Shown here: positions 38,763 through 48,232 of the stretch, piece by piece | Layout: each line of letters begins with the position of its first letter | Position numbering within the stretch: position 1 is the stretch's first letter | Source: Nissolia schottii | Lineage: Eukaryota > Streptophyta > Magnoliopsida > Fabales > Fabaceae | NCBI GenBank assembly: GCA_003254905.1 | Contig: QANU01004276.1 | Coordinates: 399,917 to 463,916 of the forward strand | Direction of reading: 5' to 3' | Length of the DNA stretch: 64,000 nt | Translations under genes and position numbers: made by a program | The notes under the pieces: generated by a model | Told to the model about the DNA's origin: nothing | The model's database searches: none | Seen by the model: the letters and a program-made list of their open reading frames with translations, nothing else

Positions 38763-38850
38763 AAGTCTCTGAGGACGATCAAAACAATAACTTTCGTTCT
38801 TCCGAGTTGTCCATGTGGAAAAGTTATGGAGACCTGAACTGAAGAGACTT
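38763..38850 (+). ncRNA. C/D-box snoRNA, copy 2
   Basis: Terminal stem AAGTCT (38763-38768) with AGACTT (38845-38850); box C region AGGACGA (38772-38778), two mismatches from RTGATGA; the same AACTTTCGTTCTT guide (38789-38801); D' variant CCGA (38802-38805); box D CTGA (38839-38842). The weak box C means this copy may be poorly expressed. Confidence 0.7.
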
Positions 38851-39067
38851 CCTTACACTTGCTTCGTTCCCTCTTCCATCCGTCCCCCTTGGATTGTGTT
38901 GATTCTTATGTGCATTCTCTAATGTTCATAATATTCAATTGTAACTTTTGGTTGATAGGTGCACAAGTAGCTGGATAGTTGGTTTTTTGTGTACTGTTCT
39001 ATTAATTTGTTAGCTATTTTATTAGAGCAGTCTTATGAGTCTGTCCCATCTAGAAACAAATTGGATA

Positions 39068-39150
39068 GCCTCCGAGGATGATCAGAAACATACTTTCGTT
39101 CTTCCGAATTGTCCATGAGGAAAATACATGGAGACCTGAACTGAGGAGGC
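39068..39150 (+). ncRNA. C/D-box snoRNA, copy 3
   Basis: Terminal stem GCCTCC (39068-39073) with GGAGGC (39145-39150); box C AGGATGA (39075-39081), one mismatch; guide ACTTTCGTTCTT; D' variant CCGA; box D CTGA (39141-39144). The stem differs in sequence from the other copies but still pairs fully. Confidence 0.78.
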
Positions 39151-39389
39151 CTGCTAATTTTTTGCTACTTTGTGCCCCCTCTTCCCCTTATCTTATTTGC
39201 TGCGCTTCTCATTTTTTCTCTACTATGAATTTTTTATGTTTCTTATTGCCTGCAATTTATTATATTATTATGTTTATTTCCAAGTTCCTTTGCTTGTTTT
39301 TTCAGTTTATCCTTTGATTGATATGTTATCAGTTGTCTATTACAGCCTTATTTGAAGAATTTTGCAACTGAATTGCAGTTCTTTTCAAA

Positions 39390-40720
39390 ATGAGGTATTT
39401 ATTCCCTTGCTATCCACTTATTGACATTAGTATTACAAATATTGCAGCTTCCACCCCCCCTCCAAAATACTAACATTTTGTTTTCTTTCCTTTTGTCTTC
39501 TCAAGCCGACCAATGGAGGAAGATGTAAGTTCTTTTATCCTTTAAGCATATTTATTACATCAAGCTTCAATTATGATCCTGCCACTTTATACTTCAGTGA
39601 CATGTTCTCTGTCTTCTATTTGCACAACCTAATCTGCTGAACTTCGGTGTTTATTTTAAATATAGTAGCTTTGATTATGTGAATGGTGGATCATATGGAA
39701 GCAGCATAGCCTTTCTTTCTGGAATTTTAGTTTTACCCATTGTCTCTGTATGAAATAAAAATTTGGTTCTCTTTGTCATTATTGCCTTTCTCATGTTTGG
39801 TGCTTTAGACTGGAGTTTCCTATGCTTCAATTTCTAACCAAATTATCCTACTACTTTATTCTTACAGACTCCAACTAAGAACGAAGAAGAGGAATTCAAC
39901 ACTGGACCACTTTCTGTACTCATGATGAGTGTTAAAAATAACACCCAGGTATGTCCTTAAATTATTTATTATTGTGTGCTTGGACTAGATTTTCCAAACT
40001 AGATCTTGGTAAAAGTAAAATGTCGAAGTGAAGCGATTTATGTTTGGAAGTTTTGAGCTTAGGAGAGTAATGGATCCTTTCAAGTGTTACATAAGCAATA
40101 GAAAAAATTAATGGTGGGAGATGAAATGACAACACATAAAACAAAATTCACTTGACAGGATGCATCCCACTTAAACATGAGTTTGATCAATAGACATTGA
40201 TAAAATAAAATAATATAGCATTCAAATTCATCATGAAATTGTCTATGGTTGCTTAGGTGCTAAAGCAATTTTAGTTGAAAACAACCAATGTGGAATTTTA
40301 TGTAAGAATCTTCTTAGTTGTATTTAAAATTGGGGATTTGAGGTTGACAAATGTAAATCAAAACACCCTAATAGAATATTTGGCTCCGAGGCTGGCTCAA
40401 AGGTATTTGATGTGCAATCCACTCATGCAGGTACTGATTAATTGTCGGAACAACAAAAAGCTTCTTGGTCGAGTCAGGGCTTTTGATAGGCACTGCAACA
40501 TGGTTCTTGAGAATGTCAGGGAGATGTGGACTGAGGTATGCTTTGTTCTTTTGGACTTGCATCTGTATTCATTACATGAGCTAATAGTTCGGTATACAAT
40601 CAGGTGCCAAAGACTGGCAAAGGAAAGAAAAAGGCCCAGCCGGTCAACAAGGATAGATTCATTAGCAAAATGTTCCTCCGTGGAGACTCTGTCATCATTG
40701 TTCTTAGGAACCCCAAATGA
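39390..40720 (+). CDS. SmD2: small nuclear ribonucleoprotein Sm D2
   Basis: SmD2 is one of seven Sm proteins forming the ring around U1, U2, U4 and U5 snRNAs. Five coding exons: 39390-39394, 39506-39524, 39868-39948, 40431-40535 and 40604-40720, giving 108 residues, the normal size. The Sm1 fold is seen in [20 protein letters not shown] and the Sm2 motif in [15 protein letters not shown]; between them lies a Lys-rich loop ([12 protein letters not shown]) typical of D2. The first two coding exons are tiny (5 and 19 nt). The ATG is followed two bases later by a donor, so the start codon and the body are joined only by splicing. It shares its transcript with the snoRNA-bearing leader intron. Confidence 0.96.
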
Positions 40721-41116
40721 GCTAGCATTACTATTATACTACCAATCTTTCGATGTAATTGGAGCTGTAGTATTTACCATTTTCGTTATCTTGGGTCTCT
40801 GATATGTGATACACTTTACTGCCCTTCAAAATATTACATGTTGAGATATTGGCGTAGCATGTATATGGTGGTATTTTGATTTGATTTAGTCGCCCGAGAA
40901 CTATTGAAAGTTTGAAACCAACTCGTATCTTTTTCAATTATGTACGTATTTGACATGTACATCTAATGGTTGTATGGAATAGTTTTATCATTGGAAGATC
41001 TTTATTTTACTTGGATTATCTTTTGCTGACTAAATTACTGTGATCGTCATGTGACTTAGGTTCAAATTGTGGAACTCTTGGAAACTTTTACTATTTTTAA
41101 AAGTATGGTGAGGCTA

Positions 41117-41558
41117 TTTACATCCTCTTTTTTTTATCTCTCCCTATTAACACTCCCCAATAATAGCTTTTAATTTCAATTTCCTAGAGTGCCCTTGTTC
41201 TTCACTCCCTTTTATTTAGTTTAATTTTTGGTGTTTATTCATATAAATTATTCTTTCTTATTTATGTATTTAAAATTACTCACTATTTTTTTTTAGAAAT
41301 TATTTCTTTTTATTTTTCTAAATTCTTTCCTCTACTTTATATGTTCACTCTTCACCGCTCTTTATGAGATTGCAACATTATTGCATCTATCTCAAAAGTT
41401 CTATTAAATTCAAGTGGAATTTTTATAAATTTAATATGTAGCATTTTTATTATCATTCATGGTCATCACAAATTTTTAAAAGCTAAATGTCACAATAATA
41501 CTGTCATTTTTTCCTTTTATTTCTGAATTGTTGGGCTAATATCAAAAGAGGATGTTCA
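41117..41558 (+). repeat. MITE-like repeat, copy A
   Basis: Starts TTACATCCTCTTTT and ends AAAAGAGGATGTTCAC, an inverted pair. The interior includes CACTCCCTTTTATTTAG, which recurs in reverse complement in copy B. Confidence 0.55.
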
Positions 41559-42280
41559 CAGTCTAAAAGGACCAAAATGTACTTTCTTCCTTCTCTAAAC
41601 AGCCCCATCTCCAGGAAATGGAACCGCCCAGCCATTGGTTGTTCTTCGTTCTCCGCACGTTTTTGAGTGTCGGTCACCGAGAATCAATACAGTGGCGTAG
41701 CCGACCAGAGAAGTTCAACTGCAACAGCGCGCTCCGCCCCCTGTACTCGTACAACACCAGACCCCAGTTGTGAAAACTGGCAGTGGGTTCGAGGTGTTGC
41801 TTGTGCTGAATTCGGATTTTATTTTACTGTTCATCTTCTCTCAAAATCAGTTCTTTTTTTTTTCTTTTTTTTTTTTGAGGTCACTGTTTGCTTGAAACTC
41901 AAATTTTGAACTAGGAGATTTATATAATTAGGCTTTTTTCTCAGCAAAGATATTCAATTACATATGTTCTGAAAAAGGACCCACATTCTTGTTTCAGATA
42001 TCGTTCAATACCCTCAATAAAAATTGATCTTGTTTTCAAGATCTAAACAAAGACATTCACCCAGGTGTTGAATTAATTAATTAATTAAAAAGATAGTACA
42101 GCTTGCCCCATTATGGTATCATATATGGTAGTAAGAAATAAGTCTTCCCCAACAATGCCATTGTATCCCCTAAGAAGAAGAAGAACCGGTGGTGGGTTTC
42201 ATCGATGCAGGGGTGGTTCTTTTTCTTGAGATGGAGCAGTTCAGAGAAAGAAAAAAGTACGTTTAGATTCTTTTAGAGTG

Positions 42281-42975
42281 TAAACATCCTCTTTTGATAT
42301 TAGTCGTTCTATTTTTAACGAGCATGAACGGTTTAGATTAGACACATAACACTGTTACGTTCTATTTTCAATTGAGAGGATCTGTGTCGTGTATTAGATC
42401 TTCACATATGAATAACTTTTAAAATAGTGCAAGAGGAAGTCAAAATATTTTTTTTTTTTAAAGTTAACTTTACGGTTTCTCCTTCAGTAATTATTGAATT
42501 TTAACATTGTGATCCTTTTAATATATACATATTCATTAATTTCTATTTTTTTTATTATATAGTTATTCTATTATAATCATAATAAGATATTTATCGTAAA
42601 TTTATTGTATTTACTATTAATTCTATTTATTTAAATTTATTATTTTGGAATTTTATTCCTTTTATTAATCAATTTTACCTTTTTATCTTTTATATTTTGT
42701 TTAAATAAAAAAAAATGCACCTCTGCGAAAGAAAGAGGAATGAAATGTTGAGTGTAATGGGATAGAGGAAATGTCGCATAGAATAGAATACGAAGCATGG
42801 GTGAGGTTACGAAGGAGAGAGAAGGGTCTTAGAAAAATAAATGAAGGAAATAATTGGGAGTGTGAATAAATAAAAGGTAGTAGAAAAAACTAAATAAAAG
42901 GAAGTGAAGGAGGATAATTTAGGGAATTAAAGTTAATAGGTAGTAATGAGGAGAGTGGATAGGGAAAATGGGAGT
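42281..42975 (-). repeat. MITE-like repeat, copy B (inverted, diverged)
   Basis: Starts GTAAACATCCTCTTTTGAT, the same terminus as copy A. Toward its right end it contains the reverse complement of copy A's left interior (CTAAATAAAAGGAAGTG and GGGAGTGTCAATA). The outer right terminus is not recognisable. Confidence 0.5.
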
Positions 42976-43555
42976 GTCAATACTCAATAGTCTGACCCTT
43001 AAAAGTATTAATACGTTAGAATTGAGAATAAATCAAGATATTATTATATTTTATTTTATCTTAAATTAATTTAAGTTTATCGGTTAGAATATTCATTTAT
43101 TTTAAGATATTTTTTAACGGTTAAGATATTTTTTATCTTATTTAAGATTAATTTAAATTAATTTGGACTGATTATATTATTATTTTATGATTATACTTCT
43201 AACCTATAAATAAAGATTACCTCATTATACATTTAGTTCACACAGTTATTAATAATATTATTATCAATTTATCTTATTATCTCCTTTATTCTTCTTCAGT
43301 ATCACTATTCACCTACTATGTTTATAAATGTTGGATAACTTCGTAGCTTTCAACCTCATTTTATAGTTTTATTTTATCCAATAAAACAAAACAAATCAAT
43401 TTTAGTTACTTTTTATTGGTGACGATCGTTCTTATCACGCAATTATACATGCGAGTATTATATAAAATAATTTTATCATATCCGAAGAGAGATTCACTCT
43501 CAGAAGAGCATAACTTAAAACTGAATCGTATCCCTCCCTATCATGAGAGAATAGA

Positions 43556-43585
43556 AACCCTAAACCCTAAACCCTATATATAAAG
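43556..43585 (+). promoter_or_regulatory. telo-box array and TATA box of the H15-domain gene
   Basis: Tandem AAACCCTAA units from 43556 run directly into CTATATATAAAG (43574-43585), a strong TATA box. The leader downstream carries a (CAG)n run at 43718-43735. Confidence 0.7.
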
Positions 43586-43855
43586 ACGCATTAGTCTACA
43601 ATCTTACATCCCACACTGCGCCTTGCAGTTCTGTTCTTCGCCATATCAACCAACATTCTTTGAGCTTCTTTGCGTCCTTCTCTATGCATTTGTGTTTCCA
43701 TAAACTACCAATTGTAAGCAGCAGCAGCAGCAGCATCAGAGGAATCCAAAACTGTTTCAGCAACCTCACCTAGAGCAGTGTTGCTCCTCTTCTTTTCTTA
43801 TCACAGAAGTTACTAAATTGTTCAAAGATTCAATTCATCAGACAACACAGCGATC

Positions 43856-44447
43856 ATGCAAGATACTCAACAACGGTCAAACCCTGTTGATGGTGGAAGC
43901 AGCAAACAGAACATGGTCATGAGTAAGCTCAAAGAATCTCTCTTTTATCGGCTTTCTCCATTGAACCCTTCCATCTCCTCCATCAACTCTTCCTTCCTTG
44001 ACCAACGCCTTCAACAGCTTATCAACTCCTTCCACGCCCCAACTCACCCCCCTTATGCCTTGGTAACTCTCTTTTATTCTTTCGTTCACACTCTCTTTTT
44101 CCTTTTATTTTTTTTGAGTTGCTTAAACATGGACTTGAGTTCGAGTTTTGAGGAGAATCTTGAAGAATTTTTAATTTTTTTTTTGTGGGGATATGTAGAT
44201 GATACAGAGAGCAATGAGAGAGCTAAATGAGAAAAGTGGTTCAACTGAGGAGGAAATCGCTGAATTCATTAGAAGGGAATACGAGGGTTTGCCTTTGGCC
44301 CATGTGAGGATTCTTGATCTTCATTTGAGGAGGCTTTGCCTGCATCGTGTGATTGTGTGTACCAAGCATGGGAGGTACCTTCCCATAAAGAGAAGGATAA
44401 GTAGATCAGGACATAATAGAGAGAACCGCCATTCTGAAATTTGGTGA
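43856..44447 (+). CDS. linker-histone-type (H15) winged-helix protein
   Basis: Two exons, 43856-44062 and 44199-44447, give 151 residues. Residues about 63-137 (THPPYALMIQRAMRELNEKS onward to RVIVCTKHGRYLP) match the H1/H5 globular winged helix: a Pro-Pro-Tyr entry, helix 1, the acidic linker and helix 3 with a basic wing. Unlike a true linker histone there is no long Lys/Ala tail, only a short basic end (KRRISRSG). It resembles small plant winged-helix DNA-binding proteins of the At1g54230 type (recalled). The C-terminus is the least certain part: GT donors occur around the stop (near 44441 and 44450), and spliced 3' exons in 44450-44750 cannot be excluded. Role presumed nuclear and chromatin-associated, not shown. 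Confidence 0.78.
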
Positions 44448-45212
44448 AGGTAAGAGTTATAAGTGGGATGCATGACCAAGAAACTAAAGAATCAAGTACA
44501 TTAGAAGAAGCCAAGTGATTAAAGGGTTGAGGAGCAAGGAAAATCAGAAAAAAGTTGTTACTTGGGGTACTAGAACATCAAAGTCAATCAGTTTTTCCAC
44601 TAGACCAAGAGATCCACTTGTGACTTGTTCAATTGACTGTAGATTCAATTTTATAGACCGAATGGTAACACTCTTACCTTTTTTATGTTTTTTTTTTTTT
44701 TGGTATGACAGCATAATTGGCATGATGAATTAATTTGCAAATTGTTTAGCTGTAACTGAATCTTACTTTCCTGTCCATTTAGCACTTATTTGTTTCATGA
44801 GAATGGACGACATATACATGAGTTCAATCCTTTCTTGCATCACATGCACAAGGGGAGGCTGGGAGCTTTATAGCACCGCACTTCCATTTTTAAATGAATT
44901 ACTGGTACTTTTCTAATTTGAATGAAAATTTAAAATTCATTAAAGAGATTGGAGTGAATTTGAACTAGGGAACAGAGTAACTTTTCTTCAACTTTTCTTC
45001 TTCTTGATTCTCTGAAAATAAATATAACTCAGCATTAGGCGGTCTTCTTAACCAAACTGCGCAAATAAGGCCTTAATAAAACAGATTGTTTCATGCTAGT
45101 GTACAACCACATGCTTGAAAAAGAAGATCCTTAGACAGGTTAAATCTCACTAGAGGATTGAATAACCGCATCCGACACATACAAAACTGATTCCACATTG
45201 AAATATCGCAAC
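44448..45212. other. short spacer between convergent H15 and ASADH genes
   Basis: It contains the 3' UTRs of both genes. Open frames at 44515-44733 and 44269-44514 (-) look incidental. No repeat recognised. Confidence 0.6.
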
Positions 45213-48200
45213 TCATAACAGCATCTCAGCAATCTGGACTGCATTAAGTGCAGCACCCTTGCGAATTTGATCCCCACATACAAATATGTCCAACCTGTGT
45301 GCATATCAACTATTAATGTAAAATGCTTGTGATAAAGTGCAATGCTAATTGAAAAATGATAAATATATTTGCCACGAAAGATACTTTACCCTTGATTCCC
45401 ATCCAGAGACAAGTCTTGGCGAATCCTGCCAACAGCAACATCATCCTTATTTGATACTTCCAACGGAGTAGGAAAATGATTGGATTTGCGGTCATCAATA
45501 ACCACCACACCTGGAGCATTCTTCAGAATATCTCTTGCAGTGTCCTGACGTAATGAAGAACAAATAAACTTAGACAAGTGAAAACATAGCTACTAGACAA
45601 GTTTTCTCGCCCCAAAATCCATTTCATGTTCCTAGTCCCCTATATAACCATGATTTTGCGCAAGCAACAAAGATGAAAGGAAAACCCACTTAAGGATCAC
45701 TCCAAGTTCCAACACTGAATACACAAAGAATCATAAACATAAGCTGTTCAATTATACCACCGACAAAAGGAAATAAACAAACATCCTTAAGAAATGACAA
45801 CACTTCATAAGCCAATTCTTCCAAAGTTTTATCACTACAAAATGAATGACGATCTTCAAAAGGTGACTATTGCTTTGTGAAGTCATTCTTTGTTCAATAT
45901 TGTTTATTCTCTATCATTGTAAAACCCACGTATAGTATGCCTTCACAGTACTAATCTATCAGTTGTAAAACCAATGACCTATACAAGCAAGCAAAATTAC
46001 ACCCCTAAACAGCAAAGGCCATATGAACTCTTTACGAACTTAGGTTATCAAGGTTGCCAACATGCCATTGTTTGTTATTAATTCCAGTTTGTAGATTTAC
46101 CTGTAGCTAGGTAATAAGTCTGAATTTTAACATAGACAAAGACTCAAGCATCCTGCATCAATGTTTATACTACAAGTGAAAAGTCAATTAGGTTAGAACC
46201 CTAAAATTAACTCTAGCAAGCAGCAAAACAAACTAGTTCACCACACATCAGTTTTTCAAAAGCCTCAGAGCAAAACGTTCAAAGGTTAATCATTCAACAT
46301 CAAATGCCAGTTATCCTTGCCAGTCATCTCACATGACCTAGCCTCCTAAGTGAACCACACAGGAAACATTGGAACATACTGCAAGTCTATAACTAACTTT
46401 CCCAACAAATTTCATTAGAAGAATCCAAACAGTCAGTAGCATTTAGCAACATGATCAAAGGAAATAATAAAGTACAAGGAACTTATGCGCATGCAATGCT
46501 GCACTGATTTGTATTGCAGACCATCAAAAACTACCGAATACAAATCTTATTTCCTTAAACTTTTAGAGGGGGAAAGTCTTATTAAAATCCTTTAGAAATA
46601 TTAAAAATCATGGAATAGGTGGTATCTAGTTTTTGGACTGAAAAGCCATATACACTTCTGTTATAACATAAGCCACATAGCATCACAACATGAACTACCT
46701 CATCAAGGGGTTTCTCGAATTGAAGATTCACACTTTCAGCATGAGCCCTCATAACAGGAACTCTTATACATGTTGCAGTTACTTTGACATCCTTGTCATT
46801 CTGCAAGAAAGTAAAAGTGAAATAAGCAAGGTATAAGAACCGTCCAATGTGAAATAACCTAATAAACAAGATACGAATATTAGTTACAACTTACCCAGAT
46901 TTTCCTAGTCTCCTTGACCATTTTCATTTCTTCTTCATTATATCCATTTGAAAGAACAGATGCATTGTGCGAGAATATGTTAAAAGCATACTGCAAAGGA
47001 GTAACATGATCAGGGAGTAGTTCTTGAGCCTTTTGATCACAAGATACATAAGCAGAAATGACAAACCTGTTGCCTAAATATTTTACAAGTTGGCGGTCGT
47101 CCTTCCAATACCTTAAAGTACAAAAAGGAAAAAAGAAACACCAATTTGTGATTAAAAGACCATGAAACTAGTTTCTCCCAATGGTGGAATTAGAAGTAAG
47201 CTAATAAACTACGGATTGTATGTAGAGATAAATCAAAACCTCACGAGTTTGCAGCTCAAGCTCTTCCATTGCAGCAGCTCCGGCCCCACTAGCAGCCTGA
47301 TATGTGCTAACAACCATACGCAACACCTGAAACATTCATCAACAGCTGAGAAATGAATCAAATAAAGCATAAAGACACCACAAAGCATACAAATACAACT
47401 GATCACAAATTCAAACCAAGCATTCACAACACTAAATAAAATGAAACAAAAACTCTACCCGAATCAAAAACTCTCCGTAAGACGAGTCACATTCAAATGA
47501 AGTTTATTGACACGCACACAAAAAAAAAAAAAAAAAAAAAACACTACCTTACAAATGACATATCAATTGGGCAGAATGTCCATTGATTCAAAACCCACAC
47601 ATCAATCATCAATCAATCCACATAAATATCGAAAACCCGAAAACAGAAAAACCCTAAAGATTCAAGCTTTGCACCTTGGCACGCCGATGGAGAGGGGTAG
47701 CAGCCATCAAGCAAATGATGGTGGAGCAATTGGGGTTGGCAATGAGGGCGCCCTTCCCAGTTCCGAGCTTGATGCCGTGCATGGCTTCAGGGTTCACCTC
47801 GGGAATCACCAGAGGCACCTTCTCGTCCATCCGAAACGCCGAGCTGTTGTCCACCACGATGGTCCCCATTTCGGCGGCGAGGGAGCCGAACTCCTTGCTG
47901 ATGGAACCGCCGGCGCTGAAGAGCGCAATGTCGACTCCGGCAAAGCTCTCCGCCGTGAGCTCCTCGACGACGTACTCGTTGCCCTCGAAGGTGAGGCGGC
48001 GGCCGGCGGAGCGCTTGGAGGCCAGCATCTTGATGGAGCGGTAGGGGAAGTCGCGGTCGGAGAGGACGGAGAGGAACTCCTGGCCGACGGCGCCGGTGAC
48101 ACCGACGACGGCGATGGAGGGCCCGCTCTCCCGAAGAGACATTCGAACCCTGGAGGGAGCGGCGAATCTGGGGCGGGTGGGTAGGGTGCGGGAGAAGAGG

Positions 48201-48232
48201 TGGTTCTGGCGCGGAGGAGTGAGGGAGGCCAT
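45213..48232 (-). CDS. ASD: aspartate-semialdehyde dehydrogenase, plastid
   Basis: It catalyses NADPH-dependent reduction of aspartyl phosphate to aspartate semialdehyde, the branch-point step toward Lys, Thr, Met and Ile in plastids. Minus-strand exons: 47675-48232, 47240-47326, 47067-47111, 46895-46990, 46699-46800, 45390-45544 and 45213-45294. All have GT-AG borders and join in frame to 374 residues, matching the plant enzyme. The first ~35 residues are Ser/Arg/Pro-rich with few acids, a plausible transit peptide. Residues 44-50 (GVTGAVG) are the NADP-binding loop. Cys169 in NPNCSTI is the catalytic thiol. [20 protein letters not shown] near the end contains the conserved RKGAALN segment. 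Exon 1 is GC-rich and produces long false open frames on both strands. Confidence 0.96.

Larger units (their letters stand above)
38040..39378 (+). other. SmD2 5' leader exon (to 38091) and leader intron (38092-39378)
   Basis: A leader exon ending CTAAG at 38091 meets a strong donor GTATGT. The acceptor TTGCAG ends at 39378, eleven bases before the SmD2 ATG. The 1.29-kb intron carries no long reading frame with a recognisable family, but it contains the three snoRNAs listed below. The exact 5' end of the exon is inferred from the TATA box. Confidence 0.75.
40721..43555. other. intergenic region between SmD2 and the H15-domain gene
   Basis: 2.8 kb. It contains the SmD2 3' UTR, two inverted copies of one repeat family (41117-41558 and 42281-42975), and between them a GC-richer stretch at 41600-41830 with a short open frame (41667-41909) that I cannot assign. 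43000-43550 is AT-rich promoter side. Confidence 0.55.

Noticed and set aside
41667-41909. 80-codon frame in the GC-richer island
   Set aside because: No known motif; its last third is translated from a T-run. Kept only as part of the repeat-pair finding.
44515-44733. possible extra exon of the H15-domain gene
   Set aside because: A frame exists and donors are nearby, but no conserved sequence or clear acceptor supports joining it.
47507-48184. 225-codon plus-strand frame over ASADH exon 1
   Set aside because: It is the GC-rich antisense shadow of the ASADH first exon. The minus-strand frame carries the conserved cofactor loop and catalytic Cys, while this one resembles nothing.
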